Shown here piece after piece: positions 52,543 through 61,473 of a DNA stretch of 64,000 nt; the first letter of the stretch is position 1, and every line of letters starts with the position of its first letter. This stretch comes from Ruminococcaceae bacterium AB4001. Lineage in GTDB: Bacteria; Bacillota; Clostridia; Saccharofermentanales; Saccharofermentanaceae. Position numbers and translations under genes: made by a program. A model generated the notes under the pieces. It was not told the origin of the DNA, did not search any database, and saw only the letters and a list, made by a program, of their open reading frames with translations. Location: assembly GCA_000621765.1 (NCBI GenBank), contig JHXJ01000002.1, positions 124,001 to 188,000 on the forward strand, in the 5' to 3' direction.

Positions 52543-54501
52543 ATGGGACTGATACCTGATAATATAATTGATGAAGTTCTTTCAAGGGCAGATATCGAAT
52601 CTGTTGTAGGGCGGTATGTCCAGTTGAAGCGCTCCGGATCAAACCTCTGGGGACTTTGTCCTTTCCATTCAGAGAAGACGCCATCTTTCTCGGTAAATCC
52701 TTCAAAAGGTATATATAAGTGCTTCGGGTGTTCCAAGGGCGGCAATGCGATAGGTTTCATAATGGAGATCGAGCATCTGTCTTATCCTGAGGCGATCAGA
52801 CATCTGGCTGCACAGTATGGTGTAGACATTCCTGAGACAGGTTATTCAGGAGAGAACATCCATAAGGAAGAAAAGAACAGGGTCAAGGATATCCTTAAAG
52901 AAGCAGCCAAGTTCTACTACAAATCCTTTCACGATCCTGAGATCGGCGCTCCTGCCAGGGCTTATGCCGTTAAAAGAGGCCTTTCGCGCCAGACATTGGA
53001 TAACTTCGGAATCGGTTATTCTCCGATCGCATATACAGCTTTGTATGATCTTCTCAGGAAGAAGGGCTATAAAGATGAGGAACTGTTAAAGTCCGGCATC
53101 TTTGCCGTTTCTCCGAAAACAAAAAAGCCTTACGATCTTTTCCGCGGAAGGCTCATGTTCCCGATCTTCGATTCGTTTGGGACGATCATTGCATTCGGCG
53201 GAAGGGCATTGGGTGATGAGAAACCCAAGTACATCAATTCGCCCGATTCTCTTGTCTACAATAAGCAGAACCATCTTTATGCGATGAACATCGCAAGGAA
53301 AGAGCAGTCCAAGCAGCTTATCGTCGTTGAAGGTTACATGGATGCGATCGCAATGCATTCAGCGGGTTTCAAGAATACCGTTGCTGCATTGGGAACGTCG
53401 TTTACTGACAGCCAGTTAAAGCTCTGCAGCCGTTATGCGGAAGAAGTTGTTTTCTTTTTCGATGCTGATGCTGCCGGACAGAAAGCCGCATTAAGAGCCA
53501 TCAAGATGATGATGGAATACTTAAAGAAGCTCTCGGGCATTAATATACGCATCAGGATAGCCAAAGTTCCTGACGGAAAAGATCCCGATGAATTCATCAG
53601 GAATAACGGCGCGGATAAGTTCAAGGAAGTTGTCCGTAATGCTCTCTATGTTGAGGATTACCTCATGGAGAGAGCTAAGAACGATAACACCGATCCTGAG
53701 ACAGGCGTGCTCGACCGCGGAAGATATCAGCAGGATATATGCGTTTACGGCTCCTGGATGAATGACGACATCAAGCGTTCGAGAATGGCAGGCGTCGCAG
53801 CGCCTCTGCTTGGTGCCACCATCGATGCCGTAATAAGCCAGATGGAGAAGTACAGGGACGCGGAAGATAAGAAGCAGGCTCTTGCCAATTCGAGAAGCCT
53901 TGAGCGCGAGAGAATGGAAGACTTAGGCCGCCGCAACAATGTCGATGAGCTTGATAATGAGCCCGATCTGTCTGACCCGCAGGAAGTTGAGACGAAGCCC
54001 CGCGAGTTCAGGAAAGTAAGCGACACGGCTACCCGTGACGAGATAGATCTGTTTGCTTATGCCTTGTCACTTGGCAGCGCTCTCGTAAAGAACGAGAAGC
54101 TGACCGATAAGGCAGACATAATTAGGCCTGACGATTTTTCAGGTGATACGTTAAGAGAGCTTGTCAGGATATTTCTCAATATCTTTGATGGCCGCAGCGA
54201 GAAGATATTCGCCAGGATGAGCGACTACTTCTCGAAGCTGACGATAAACGGACAGCCGGCAGAAGAAGTAATGCTCAGAGCCGTCGAAGCTGCGGATAGG
54301 AGCGAAAACGTGACTATCAAGACTGATATGTATCTTATGCTGCTCTTTAAGGTCAGGTCTTCGGCGCTTTCCGAAGCTGAAAGCCGTCTTTTAGAGAAGC
54401 GTGCGAATGCTTCCCCTGAAGAGAAGGCAAAGATCGATTCTGATATCAGAAAGATAATCAACTACAAAGAATCGTTGCGCAAAAGGATCGGAGAGCTCTG
54501 A
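52543..54501 (+). CDS. dnaG: DNA primase
   Basis: Makes RNA primers for replication. 652 residues. CHC2 zinc motif with C39, H42, C60, C63 (LCPFHSEKTPSF, YKCFGC), TOPRIM domain with VVEGYMDAIAMHSAG and FFFDADAAG, and a C-terminal helical region that contacts the helicase. RBS GAGGCAG before ATG 52543. No rpoD is adjacent; its stop codon overlaps the trmK start (TGATG). Confidence 0.96.
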   Translation: MGLIPDNIIDEVLSRADIESVVGRYVQLKRSGSNLWGLCPFHSEKTPSFSVNPSKGIYKCFGCSKGGNAIGFIMEIEHLSYPEAIRHLAAQYGVDIPETGYSGENIHKEEKNRVKDILKEAAKFYYKSFHDPEIGAPARAYAVKRGLSRQTLDNFGIGYSPIAYTALYDLLRKKGYKDEELLKSGIFAVSPKTKKPYDLFRGRLMFPIFDSFGTIIAFGGRALGDEKPKYINSPDSLVYNKQNHLYAMNIARKEQSKQLIVVEGYMDAIAMHSAGFKNTVAALGTSFTDSQLKLCSRYAEEVVFFFDADAAGQKAALRAIKMMMEYLKKLSGINIRIRIAKVPDGKDPDEFIRNNGADKFKEVVRNALYVEDYLMERAKNDNTDPETGVLDRGRYQQDICVYGSWMNDDIKRSRMAGVAAPLLGATIDAVISQMEKYRDAEDKKQALANSRSLERERMEDLGRRNNVDELDNEPDLSDPQEVETKPREFRKVSDTATRDEIDLFAYALSLGSALVKNEKLTDKADIIRPDDFSGDTLRELVRIFLNIFDGRSEKIFARMSDYFSKLTINGQPAEEVMLRAVEAADRSENVTIKTDMYLMLLFKVRSSALSEAESRLLEKRANASPEEKAKIDSDIRKIINYKESLRKRIGEL

Positions 54502-55193
54502 TGCAGAGTCTTACCACAAGGCTGGAGATGGTTTTCAAACAGGTCAGATCAGCAAGAGGTTCTGTTAAGGACGGAAGGCTGATCGATGTCGGATCTGATC
54601 ACGGATATCTCGCCGTAAGATGCCTGGAAGAAGGACTGGTCAGTAACGCCGTATGTACAGAGATACATAAGGCTCCCGCGCAAAGGTCTGAAAAAGCGCT
54701 CATAGATGCCGGATTTAGGGAAGTGTCTGAAGTCTTCGTAACCGACGGCCTTAACGGAGTACCGCTCAAAGAGAACGATATTATCAGTATTGCCGGAATG
54801 GGCGGTCTTAACATAGTAGACATCATAACCAGAGCCCTTAAGGATAACGGACCTGAGATGATGGGCAAAGTGACGTTCGTCCTCCAGCCGCAGAAGTCCA
54901 ATGATATAGTCAGGAAGTTCCTTTCGGAAACGGGTTTTGACTATGAGGATGAGAGCGTTTGTAAAGACAGGGATATATTTTATAATTGCATGAGAGTGGT
55001 ATATAAGGGCAGAAGCTCATCCATTACGGATGAAGAAGCCTGTTACGGACCGCTCCTCATCAAGAAATTCAATAACGGGGATAAAGATGTGGCAGATTAT
55101 TTCCGCCATCTCGATGATATCTTCGAGATCAGGAAAAGGAGCAATCCCACTGTAAAAGCCGCACTGGAAGCGAGGAAGAAAAATGAAGGTTAA
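54501..55193 (+). CDS. trmK: tRNA (adenine-22-N1)-methyltransferase TrmK
   Basis: Methylates A22 of tRNA. 230 residues. SAM-binding IDVGSDHGYLAV and the family motif SIAGMGGLNIVDII are clear, with VLQPQKSNDIVRKFL downstream. Overlaps the dnaG stop by one base and the Nif3-like gene by 11 bases; in Firmicutes trmK and the Nif3-like gene usually lie together near rpoD/dnaG. Confidence 0.93.
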   Translation: MQSLTTRLEMVFKQVRSARGSVKDGRLIDVGSDHGYLAVRCLEEGLVSNAVCTEIHKAPAQRSEKALIDAGFREVSEVFVTDGLNGVPLKENDIISIAGMGGLNIVDIITRALKDNGPEMMGKVTFVLQPQKSNDIVRKFLSETGFDYEDESVCKDRDIFYNCMRVVYKGRSSSITDEEACYGPLLIKKFNNGDKDVADYFRHLDDIFEIRKRSNPTVKAALEARKKNEG

Positions 55194-55956
55194 TGATTTT
55201 GAGGTGTTCCTGAACGGGGTTTTTCCCAAGGAGAATGCTCTTGGTTACGATAATGTCGGCCTGATCGCAGGTGACAGGGAGAAGGTCGTATCAGCGATCG
55301 TTCTGTCTTTGGACCTTACTGATAAAGCCATTGAAACAGCCAGAAAACAGGGCGCTAACCTTATTATCACCCACCATCCCATTATCTTTGGAGGGATCAA
55401 GACTCTGACAAACGACGACGCGGTAGGAAAGACCCTTATCGATCTTATAAGATCCGGTATATCGGTCATCAGCTGCCATACGAATCTTGACCTTACCGAT
55501 GAATTCGGCAATCTTGCGATCGCTGAAAAACTTGAAGGTGTTGATCCGGTTCCCGTAGAGGGCACTACATGCGGCGTAGTCTTTGGACTTAATACCATAG
55601 ACATTATGTCTCTTAAGGAATATTGCAGGTTTGTAACCGAAAAGCTCGGCGCAAGCGGAGTCATTACTATTAACAATCCCGAAAACAAGGTCAGAAAGGT
55701 TTTCGTGCAGGGCGGAGCTTTTGACGAGGATTCCATCGAAGGAGTTATTAAGTGCGGTGCGGACACCGTAATCTCCGGCGAGATCAAGCACCATGTCTGT
55801 GTCGCTTTGGAGCAGATGGGCATCAATACCATAATCGCAGGACACTCTGCGACCGAACAGGCATACCTGCCCAAGTTAAGACAATTGCTCTCGGAAAACT
55901 ATCCGGGCATCGAAATAACTGTGAATTATAACAACGAAGTACCATCTATACTTTAA
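55183..55956 (+). CDS. Nif3-like dinuclear metal centre hexameric protein
   Basis: 257 residues of the NIF3/YbgI/YqfO family. The metal-binding LIITHHPIIFGG and SCHTNLDLTDEFGN are present, with a C-terminal GEIKHHVCVALEQMGINTI and GHSATEQ. Members are often annotated as GTP cyclohydrolase I type 2, but that role is uncertain. No middle PII-like insertion, so it is the short form. Overlaps trmK. Confidence 0.9.
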   Translation: MKVNDFEVFLNGVFPKENALGYDNVGLIAGDREKVVSAIVLSLDLTDKAIETARKQGANLIITHHPIIFGGIKTLTNDDAVGKTLIDLIRSGISVISCHTNLDLTDEFGNLAIAEKLEGVDPVPVEGTTCGVVFGLNTIDIMSLKEYCRFVTEKLGASGVITINNPENKVRKVFVQGGAFDEDSIEGVIKCGADTVISGEIKHHVCVALEQMGINTIIAGHSATEQAYLPKLRQLLSENYPGIEITVNYNNEVPSIL

Positions 55957-55985
55957 ATACTTTTATTATTAGAATAATTATGTTT

Positions 55986-56330
55986 TTCGGGCAGACCGAG
56001 ACGATCGCGGGCGCCACCGGTGCGAAAGCACGGCGCATGAGGAAAGTCCGGGCTCCACAGGACAGGATGCCGGGCAGTTCCCGGTGAAGGCAACTTTAAG
56101 GAAAGTGCAACAGAAAAGAAAACCGCCCCACAAGGGTAAGGATGAAAAGGCGAGGTAAGAGCTCACCGGCGGTGTGGAGACATACCGGCCTTGTAAACCC
56201 CATCCGGAGCAACGTCGAGGAAAGGTGCTAACCGTGGTCCGCGGGCCTTAGGAGACGGCTTGAACGTTTTAGAGATATTACGTCTAGATAGATGATCGTC
56301 ACATACAGAACCCGGCTTACCGGCCTGCAC
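55986..56330 (+). ncRNA. rnpB: RNase P RNA (class A)
   Basis: Catalytic RNA that trims tRNA 5' ends. Conserved regions are GAGGAAAGTCCGGGCTCCAC (56038-56057) near the 5' end and ACAGAACCCGGCTTA near the 3' end (about 56305-56320), with AGATAGATGATCGTC before the latter. The terminal P1 helix is formed by GCAGACCG (55991-) and CGGCCTGC (56321-), one mismatch. A TAGAAT at 55970-55975 is a possible -10. The exact ends are estimates within a few bases. Confidence 0.95.
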
Positions 56331-56368
56331 GAGAAACATAATGAACCAGATTACGGGAGGATCAGAAC

Positions 56369-57544
56369 ATGTCAGCAGAATCTTATTTGAGCAGAGGCGT
56401 ATCTCCTACGAAGGACGACGTTAAGGCAGCCGTCAAGAACCAGTCCAAGGGTGTTTTCCCGGGCGCTTTCTGTAAGCTTATCGAAGATCTTGCGGGCGAT
56501 TCCGAATACTGTACTGCAATCCACGCAGACGGTGCCGGCACAAAATCCTCAGTCGCATATCTCATGTATAAAGAAACAGGCAATTACGATTGGTTCAAGG
56601 GTCTTGCCCAGGATTCACTCGTAATGAATACTGATGACCTCGCATGCTGCGGTGTCACTGAAAACCTCATGTTATCCAACACGATCGGCCGTAACGCTCA
56701 CCGAGTAGACGGTAAGGCAATCGCAAAGGTCATCGAAGGCTACGACGAGATAATCGCTAAGCTTGCCGCTAACGGTATCAACATCACAATGTGCGGCGGT
56801 GAGACAGCTGACGTCGGCGACCTCGTAAAGACACTTATCGTTGACTCAACACTCGTTGCAAGAGCTAAGAGATCCGACGTGATCAATGCAGCTAACATTA
56901 AGCCCGGCAATGTTATCGTAGGTCTTGCTTCCTTCGGTCAGGCAACATACGAGGACAAGTATAATTCTGGTATGTCTTCCAACGGCCTTACAGCTGCTCG
57001 TCACATGCTCCTCAATAAGCATTACTATGAGAACTACAAGGAATCTTTCTCTGATACTTTAGGTGAAGACAAGGCTTACTGCGGTAAGTATCTTCTCTCA
57101 GATAAGCTTCCCGGAACAGATATTACGGTAGGTGAGGCTATCCTTGCTCCTACAAGAACATTCCTTCCTGTTATTTCCAAGGTTCTCGCATCTTACAGAG
57201 AGAACGTTTACGGAATCATCCACTGCACAGGCGGCGGACAGGCTAAGTGCCGTGACTTCGGTACAGGCGTCCGTTATGTAAAGGACAACCTTTTCGAACT
57301 GCCTCCGCTTTTCCAGGCTATCTATGAGTCTGGTGAGATCCCGATGAAGGAAATGTACCAGGTATTCAACTGCGGTCACAGGATCGAATTCTATGTTGAC
57401 GAGTCCGTTGCTTCAGGCATTATCGATATCGCTTCTGCATTTAACATCGATGCTAAGGTCATCGGTCATGTGGAAATGTCTTCAAACGGTAACACAAATG
57501 AAGTAATTATCAAATCTAATGGCGGGGAATATGTTTATAATTGA
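56369..57544 (+). CDS. purM: AIR synthase (phosphoribosylformylglycinamidine cyclo-ligase), long form
   Basis: Fifth step of purine synthesis, closing the imidazole ring with ATP. 391 residues, longer than the usual 340-350. The sequence opens SYLSRGVSPTKDDVKAAV, with AIHADGAGTKSSVAYL, CGGETADVGDLVKTLIVDST and FGQATYEDKYNSGMSSNGLT; this pattern is that of Bacteroidetes-type PurM rather than standard Firmicutes PurM. RBS CGGGAGG at 56354-56360. It stands alone, after rnpB and before aquaporin, without other pur genes. Function is likely, but horizontal origin is possible. Confidence 0.9.
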   Translation: MSAESYLSRGVSPTKDDVKAAVKNQSKGVFPGAFCKLIEDLAGDSEYCTAIHADGAGTKSSVAYLMYKETGNYDWFKGLAQDSLVMNTDDLACCGVTENLMLSNTIGRNAHRVDGKAIAKVIEGYDEIIAKLAANGINITMCGGETADVGDLVKTLIVDSTLVARAKRSDVINAANIKPGNVIVGLASFGQATYEDKYNSGMSSNGLTAARHMLLNKHYYENYKESFSDTLGEDKAYCGKYLLSDKLPGTDITVGEAILAPTRTFLPVISKVLASYRENVYGIIHCTGGGQAKCRDFGTGVRYVKDNLFELPPLFQAIYESGEIPMKEMYQVFNCGHRIEFYVDESVASGIIDIASAFNIDAKVIGHVEMSSNGNTNEVIIKSNGGEYVYN

Positions 57545-57548
57545 ATAA

Positions 57549-57568
57549 GAGCAGGACAATACCTGCTC
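57549..57568 (+). other. Hairpin after purM
   Basis: Perfect 7-base arms GAGCAGG / CCTGCTC with a 6-base loop, followed by AAATAAATAAA, not a T-run. It may protect mRNA 3' ends or be a weak terminator before the aquaporin gene. Confidence 0.4.
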
Positions 57569-57592
57569 AAATAAATAAAGGCAGGTGTTGTT

Positions 57593-58285
57593 ATGGACTC
57601 ACTCAAAAAGTATGTTGCCGAATTTATCGGTACATTCACCCTTGTACTTGTTGGTTGCGGTACTGCAATGCTGGTAGGATGCGATGCTGCTAACGGCTGC
57701 GGCTATATCCTTACTGCTTTTGCTTTTGGTCTCGTTATTGTCGGTATGGCTTATTGTGTCGGGAACATTTCCGGCTGCCACATCAATCCGGCTGTTTCAC
57801 TCGCTTGTCTCATCACAGGCAGAATGAATGCAAAAGATTTTTTCCTTTATTTCTTAAGCCAGACACTGGGCGCTCTCTTCGGAGCTGCTTGCCTCAAGAT
57901 CATCTTCGCTTTGGGTGATGTTGAAGACAAGACCGGAGCACTCGGTTCCAATGGTCTTGCAGGCGTTCATGAGAGCTGGCTCGCAGGACTCTTCGTTGAG
58001 CTCCTTCTTACATTCATCTTCGTATTTGTTATCCTCGGCGTTACCGACGAGAAGTTCAAGCACGGCTCATTTGCAGGCGTTGTAATCGGTTTTTCACTCG
58101 TTATGGTTCACATCCTCGGTATCGGCCTCACTGGAACATCAGTTAACCCCGCACGTTCAATTGGTCCCGCTATCCTCGCAGGTTTTGATTCACTTTCCTG
58201 CCTCTGGGTATTCATAGTAGGACCTTTCCTCGGCGCAGCACTTGCAGGCTTCATCTACAAGTTCATCGCTAAGGCTAAAGATTGA
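57593..58285 (+). CDS. Aquaporin (MIP family, AqpZ-like)
   Basis: 230 residues with six predicted membrane helices and two half-helix NPA motifs, NPA at 65-67 (GCHINPAVSLA) and 185-187 (GTSVNPARSIGPAI) followed by the selectivity-filter Arg188. Length and the short loops fit a water channel (AqpZ-like) rather than a glycerol facilitator, which carries a longer loop with a GxxxD insertion. Glycerol transport cannot be excluded. RBS GGCAGGTG precedes ATG 57593. Confidence 0.9.
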   Translation: MDSLKKYVAEFIGTFTLVLVGCGTAMLVGCDAANGCGYILTAFAFGLVIVGMAYCVGNISGCHINPAVSLACLITGRMNAKDFFLYFLSQTLGALFGAACLKIIFALGDVEDKTGALGSNGLAGVHESWLAGLFVELLLTFIFVFVILGVTDEKFKHGSFAGVVIGFSLVMVHILGIGLTGTSVNPARSIGPAILAGFDSLSCLWVFIVGPFLGAALAGFIYKFIAKAKD

Positions 58286-58326
58286 TTAGTACCTTACTGA
58301 TTCATTATTAACCCCGACCGGGTGAT

Positions 58327-58358
58327 GAGGGCTGGCTCATTAAGTTGAGTCAGCCCTC
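58327..58358 (+). terminator. Stem-loop after aquaporin, possible terminator
   Basis: GAGGGCTGGCTCA / TGAGTCAGCCCTC, 13 positions with one G-T pair, 6-base loop. The following AAACTATTT is not a good T-run, so it is a weak or bidirectional terminator between converging genes. Confidence 0.45.
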
Positions 58359-58371
58359 AAACTATTTAAGG

Positions 58372-58407
58372 AATAAAAAACGCACATGTCTCTTATGCAT
58401 GTGCGTC
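58372..58407 (-). terminator. Intrinsic terminator of glutamine synthetase
   Basis: Read on the minus strand: arms ACGCACATG / CATGTGCGT with 9-base loop, then TTTTTTATTCC. Lies just after the glutamine synthetase stop. Good terminator. Confidence 0.8.
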
Positions 58408-58433
58408 TTTATAAATCAAAATGAATTATCAGA

Positions 58434-60344
58434 TCAGATCTGGTTGTCGCAGTACGTCTTGTACTTGTTCTTGAGTTCGTTCATTGCGTTCTTCATTGCG
58501 CGCTGATACTCAGAAGTCTTTTCCCAGTCGCCGGCTTTAACTGCAGCCTTGATCCTTGTGAAGATTGAATCCTGCTCAGTTGTGTCCTTAGCCAGGAGAA
58601 GCTTAAGATCGTTGATGTCCTTCCAGAGATCGTCGTCGTATTTGACGGAACCGTCATCAGAACGTGTGATGCTCCTGATAAGCGAGAGGTTAGCAGGGAT
58701 GATCTTCTCCATGAGTTCCATCTCCCAGCGGACGAGCATTGCCTGATAATAGGATGCGAGGAGCTTGTCGTCGAAAACATTACCTCTGCAAAGTATCTCG
58801 GCTACACTGGAATCCTTGAGGGTAGAGAGTGATTCATATACCGTAGCGGCAGGTGTACCGAAGAGTCTGTCTCTCTCATTTGAATCCATGTCTTCGAAAA
58901 TATCGTCTTCGCAACGGTACAGTCTGTCTTTTTCGAGATAGTTGCTTTCTTCGCCATAAGGCTTGGTGAACTCAGCCTCAAGTTCTTTGGTGCTCTTGCC
59001 GGAATCAATGGCATAAGCGATACCGTCGAGCATTGCCTGATATACGGAAGCAAGACAGAGATAAGTGTTGGTGTGCGGGTTCGGAGCACGGAGCTCGAAT
59101 CTTGTCGCATACTTTGTGTCTTCGCTTCTGACAAGGCCCAAAAGGACTGATCTGTTACGTGAAGGCGTGTGAACATCCATTCCGATCGAAGCAACGCTGT
59201 GGGTAGGAGCCTCGAATCCGGGAGTAAGACGCTCGAATGCATCTGTTGTAGCTGATACGAAAGGATTGATGACCTTGCTGTAGTGCTTCATTATGCCCAT
59301 GAGCGAGCCCCAGCCGAATCTGCTGAGGAAGTCAGCTGTTGTATCTTCAGGTGCGAAGAGGTTAATTTTCTTTCCGTTCTTGAGATATGCAACGGCATTT
59401 ACATGAGTGTGCTCGCCGGATCCGGCAACGCCGGGAAGCGGCTTGGCATTGAAGCTGACATCAAGACCGTGAAGTCTGAATATCTCTTTGATGATGATCC
59501 TTGCGATGAGTTCATAGTCAGCACCCTGAAGTGCATCGGAGTATTTCCAGTCTACTTCGAGCTGCTCCATGATGAAGTGGAATTCACCTGAGGAATTAAG
59601 GGAAGCCTTAACGCCTCCGACTTCCTTATGGCCCATCTCAGGATTGAAACCGTAGTGTTCAAGGATAAGGATGACCTGCTCCAAAGCAGTCCTTACAACG
59701 CCTTTGGTACGCTTCCAGTAGGATTCTTTGAGTTCCTGTGAGATAGAGAGCTGCTCTGTGCTGATGATCTCGTCAGGTGAATTTACCCAGAATTCGAGCT
59801 CTGTAGCCGTGATGAGCGTGATCCTGTCGAGTTCGTCAGGAGTAAAGCCGTATTCAGCGCAAAGGGCAGGGTCACTGAGGAATCTGTCCTTGACTGTATT
59901 CTGGAAGTATTCAGCGCTGTTGCGGAGGATTGATCTTGAGCAGACCTCTTCATTGTTATGTGTGAGGCAGGAAGGGATCCTGAGAGTTCCGATAGGCTTA
60001 CCGGACTCAAAATCGATGTGCTCGTAGTTGTAGTCTATGTACCAGATTACATTTGCATCAGGGATCAGGTCGACCTTACCGTCGTTCAGAGTAGCGATGC
60101 CGGGGAGCACAACGGAAGAACCGTCGGTCTGGACTGCCTTTCCGTCAAGGTAATTCTCAATATTGTCCATGAAGTCGGAAATCGGAATCTTCTCGTCAGT
60201 ATCGTTGCCCATGAGGTCAACTGCTGCAAAGGAGACGAACTTGATCTCCGGATGAGAGCTCAGGATGTTCCTTATATCCTGGGCGGAGTGATTTTCTGCG
60301 GGAATAACATAAAGTAAATCGGGGATTACATGAAAATCTATCAT
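58434..60344 (-). CDS. Glutamine synthetase, long divergent form
   Basis: 636 residues on the minus strand. The catalytic core of the GS family is clear: TATELEFWVNSP, MGHKEVGGVKASLNSSGEFH, GVAGSGEHTHVNAV (GS usually reads GSGMHVH), and NPFVSATTDAFERLTPGFEAP, RSVLLGLVR. It is much longer than type I GS (about 440-470) but shorter than type III (about 700); a C-terminal helical extension of about 150 residues (from residue 480) is unusual. It joins ammonium to glutamate with ATP if active. An extended -10 lies 5' of it and a terminator lies 3'. No other nitrogen genes are adjacent. Confidence 0.82.
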   Translation of the reverse strand: MIDFHVIPDLLYVIPAENHSAQDIRNILSSHPEIKFVSFAAVDLMGNDTDEKIPISDFMDNIENYLDGKAVQTDGSSVVLPGIATLNDGKVDLIPDANVIWYIDYNYEHIDFESGKPIGTLRIPSCLTHNNEEVCSRSILRNSAEYFQNTVKDRFLSDPALCAEYGFTPDELDRITLITATELEFWVNSPDEIISTEQLSISQELKESYWKRTKGVVRTALEQVILILEHYGFNPEMGHKEVGGVKASLNSSGEFHFIMEQLEVDWKYSDALQGADYELIARIIIKEIFRLHGLDVSFNAKPLPGVAGSGEHTHVNAVAYLKNGKKINLFAPEDTTADFLSRFGWGSLMGIMKHYSKVINPFVSATTDAFERLTPGFEAPTHSVASIGMDVHTPSRNRSVLLGLVRSEDTKYATRFELRAPNPHTNTYLCLASVYQAMLDGIAYAIDSGKSTKELEAEFTKPYGEESNYLEKDRLYRCEDDIFEDMDSNERDRLFGTPAATVYESLSTLKDSSVAEILCRGNVFDDKLLASYYQAMLVRWEMELMEKIIPANLSLIRSITRSDDGSVKYDDDLWKDINDLKLLLAKDTTEQDSIFTRIKAAVKAGDWEKTSEYQRAMKNAMNELKNKYKTYCDNQI

Positions 60345-60378
60345 TTGATTTACGTCCTTCTAAAAATAAGATAGGGAG

Positions 60379-60387
60379 ATTGTATCA
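60379..60387 (-). promoter_or_regulatory. Extended -10 promoter for glutamine synthetase
   Basis: Minus strand TGATACAAT (TG-N-TACAAT); the TACAAT complements 60379-60384. The -35 region is poor. Transcription would start near 60372, 28 bases before the start codon at 60344. Confidence 0.4.
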
Positions 60388-60438
60388 CAAGTATCTCTTT
60401 ATGAGTAAATAATGCCACGATTTTTTGGAGAATTATGT

Positions 60439-60479
60439 TTTCAATTCGAAAGCATTTATCGTAATATATACAATTGAAA
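60439..60479 (+). promoter_or_regulatory. Candidate promoter with flanking inverted repeat
   Basis: -10 TAATAT (60462-60467) and -35 TTTCAA (60439-60444) with 17-base spacing. The perfect inverted repeat TTTCAATT (60439-60446) / AATTGAAA (60472-60479) covers the -35 and the start site, a typical place for a repressor. Confidence 0.35.
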
Positions 60480-60495
60480 GACTAGAGGTGGATGG

Positions 60496-61332
60496 ATGTT
60501 CCTGACAACAATTAAGAGCATTTTCAACATTGATAACGTCGGTAACAGATGGGGAGTCAGGTTCCTTTATCTCATCACCGTTGTTTTGACTGCCGCCGTT
60601 GATTTCAATCCCTTTGCCGATACGGATTTTACCCCTCTGCAGAACTGGATACTGAGCATGTACAACATGACCGAGTATGATCCGGAGGTTTATGATGCGA
60701 TCATGATGACTTTCCCGCTCTCAAAAGGCAACATTATCTATCTCCTGACACTGGTAGTAGGTGATCTGATCCTTCTTGCGAGCGCATATCTTTATGCTGC
60801 CATCTATGTCAGGGAATTCAGGCTCGAAAAGATCAGGACTATCAAGGATAACGAGCCTGAAGCTTACGACTATGCGGTTTCACGTCTTCCTGATAAGCCC
60901 ATCGCGGTCTCCAAGCTCATTGGCAGACTTGCAATTCTGATGCTGGTTTCCATGATAGTGGCTGTGCCGCTTGTCATGATATCCGTTTATTTTATGTTCA
61001 TGGCAATGTTGGGACTGCCGTTTGTATTTACTGTACCTGTTGCGTATCTTTCGGGAGATGTCGGACTGTTCAAGTCGATACCTTATTCCGCCAAACTGGC
61101 CAGAAAATACTATTTCGCGAACATGAGATGCATCGCCATTGTCTTCCTGGCGGCGATCGCGGTCGACTTCGTCGTTCCTCTCCTTGCTCAATTCTCGCTT
61201 ACGGCATTTTATATAATTGATGCGGCGGCAACCACCTGGATGTGGCTTTCTTTTGCAAAACTTGCCGCCATGGCATACTGCACAATGAAAGATTTCCCGA
61301 TAAAGGGCAGTAGAAGACCGTTTGCCATCTGA
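60496..61332 (+). CDS. Polytopic membrane protein of unknown function
   Basis: 278 residues with about five to six hydrophobic segments (for example residues 22-38, 80-100, 145-180, 215-240). The first 25 residues, TIKSIFNIDNVGNRWG, and the cytosolic FRLEKIRTIKDNEPEAYDYA loop are charged. It loosely resembles the DUF624/YesL class in size, but no motif confirms it. It is transcribed divergently from glutamine synthetase and may share regulation. I do not recognise the family. Confidence 0.75.
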   Translation: MFLTTIKSIFNIDNVGNRWGVRFLYLITVVLTAAVDFNPFADTDFTPLQNWILSMYNMTEYDPEVYDAIMMTFPLSKGNIIYLLTLVVGDLILLASAYLYAAIYVREFRLEKIRTIKDNEPEAYDYAVSRLPDKPIAVSKLIGRLAILMLVSMIVAVPLVMISVYFMFMAMLGLPFVFTVPVAYLSGDVGLFKSIPYSAKLARKYYFANMRCIAIVFLAAIAVDFVVPLLAQFSLTAFYIIDAAATTWMWLSFAKLAAMAYCTMKDFPIKGSRRPFAI

Positions 61333-61410
61333 GAATCCGGAGAATTCTTTCTTCTGTCAAATATGCCAAGAAATAGACAGATTTGATTAAAAATTCTTAT
61401 ATTCCCGAGA

Positions 61411-61439
61411 TTGTTTTTCCATATAATTATTTATATTAT
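61411..61439 (+). promoter_or_regulatory. Predicted promoter for malic enzyme
   Basis: -35 TTGTTT (61411-61416), 17-base spacer, -10 TATTAT (61434-61439). Start near 61446, about 28 bases before ATG 61474. The surrounding region is AT-rich. Confidence 0.5.
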
Positions 61440-61473
61440 TATTCCGTCAAAAATTTTTGGAGGTTCAACATTT

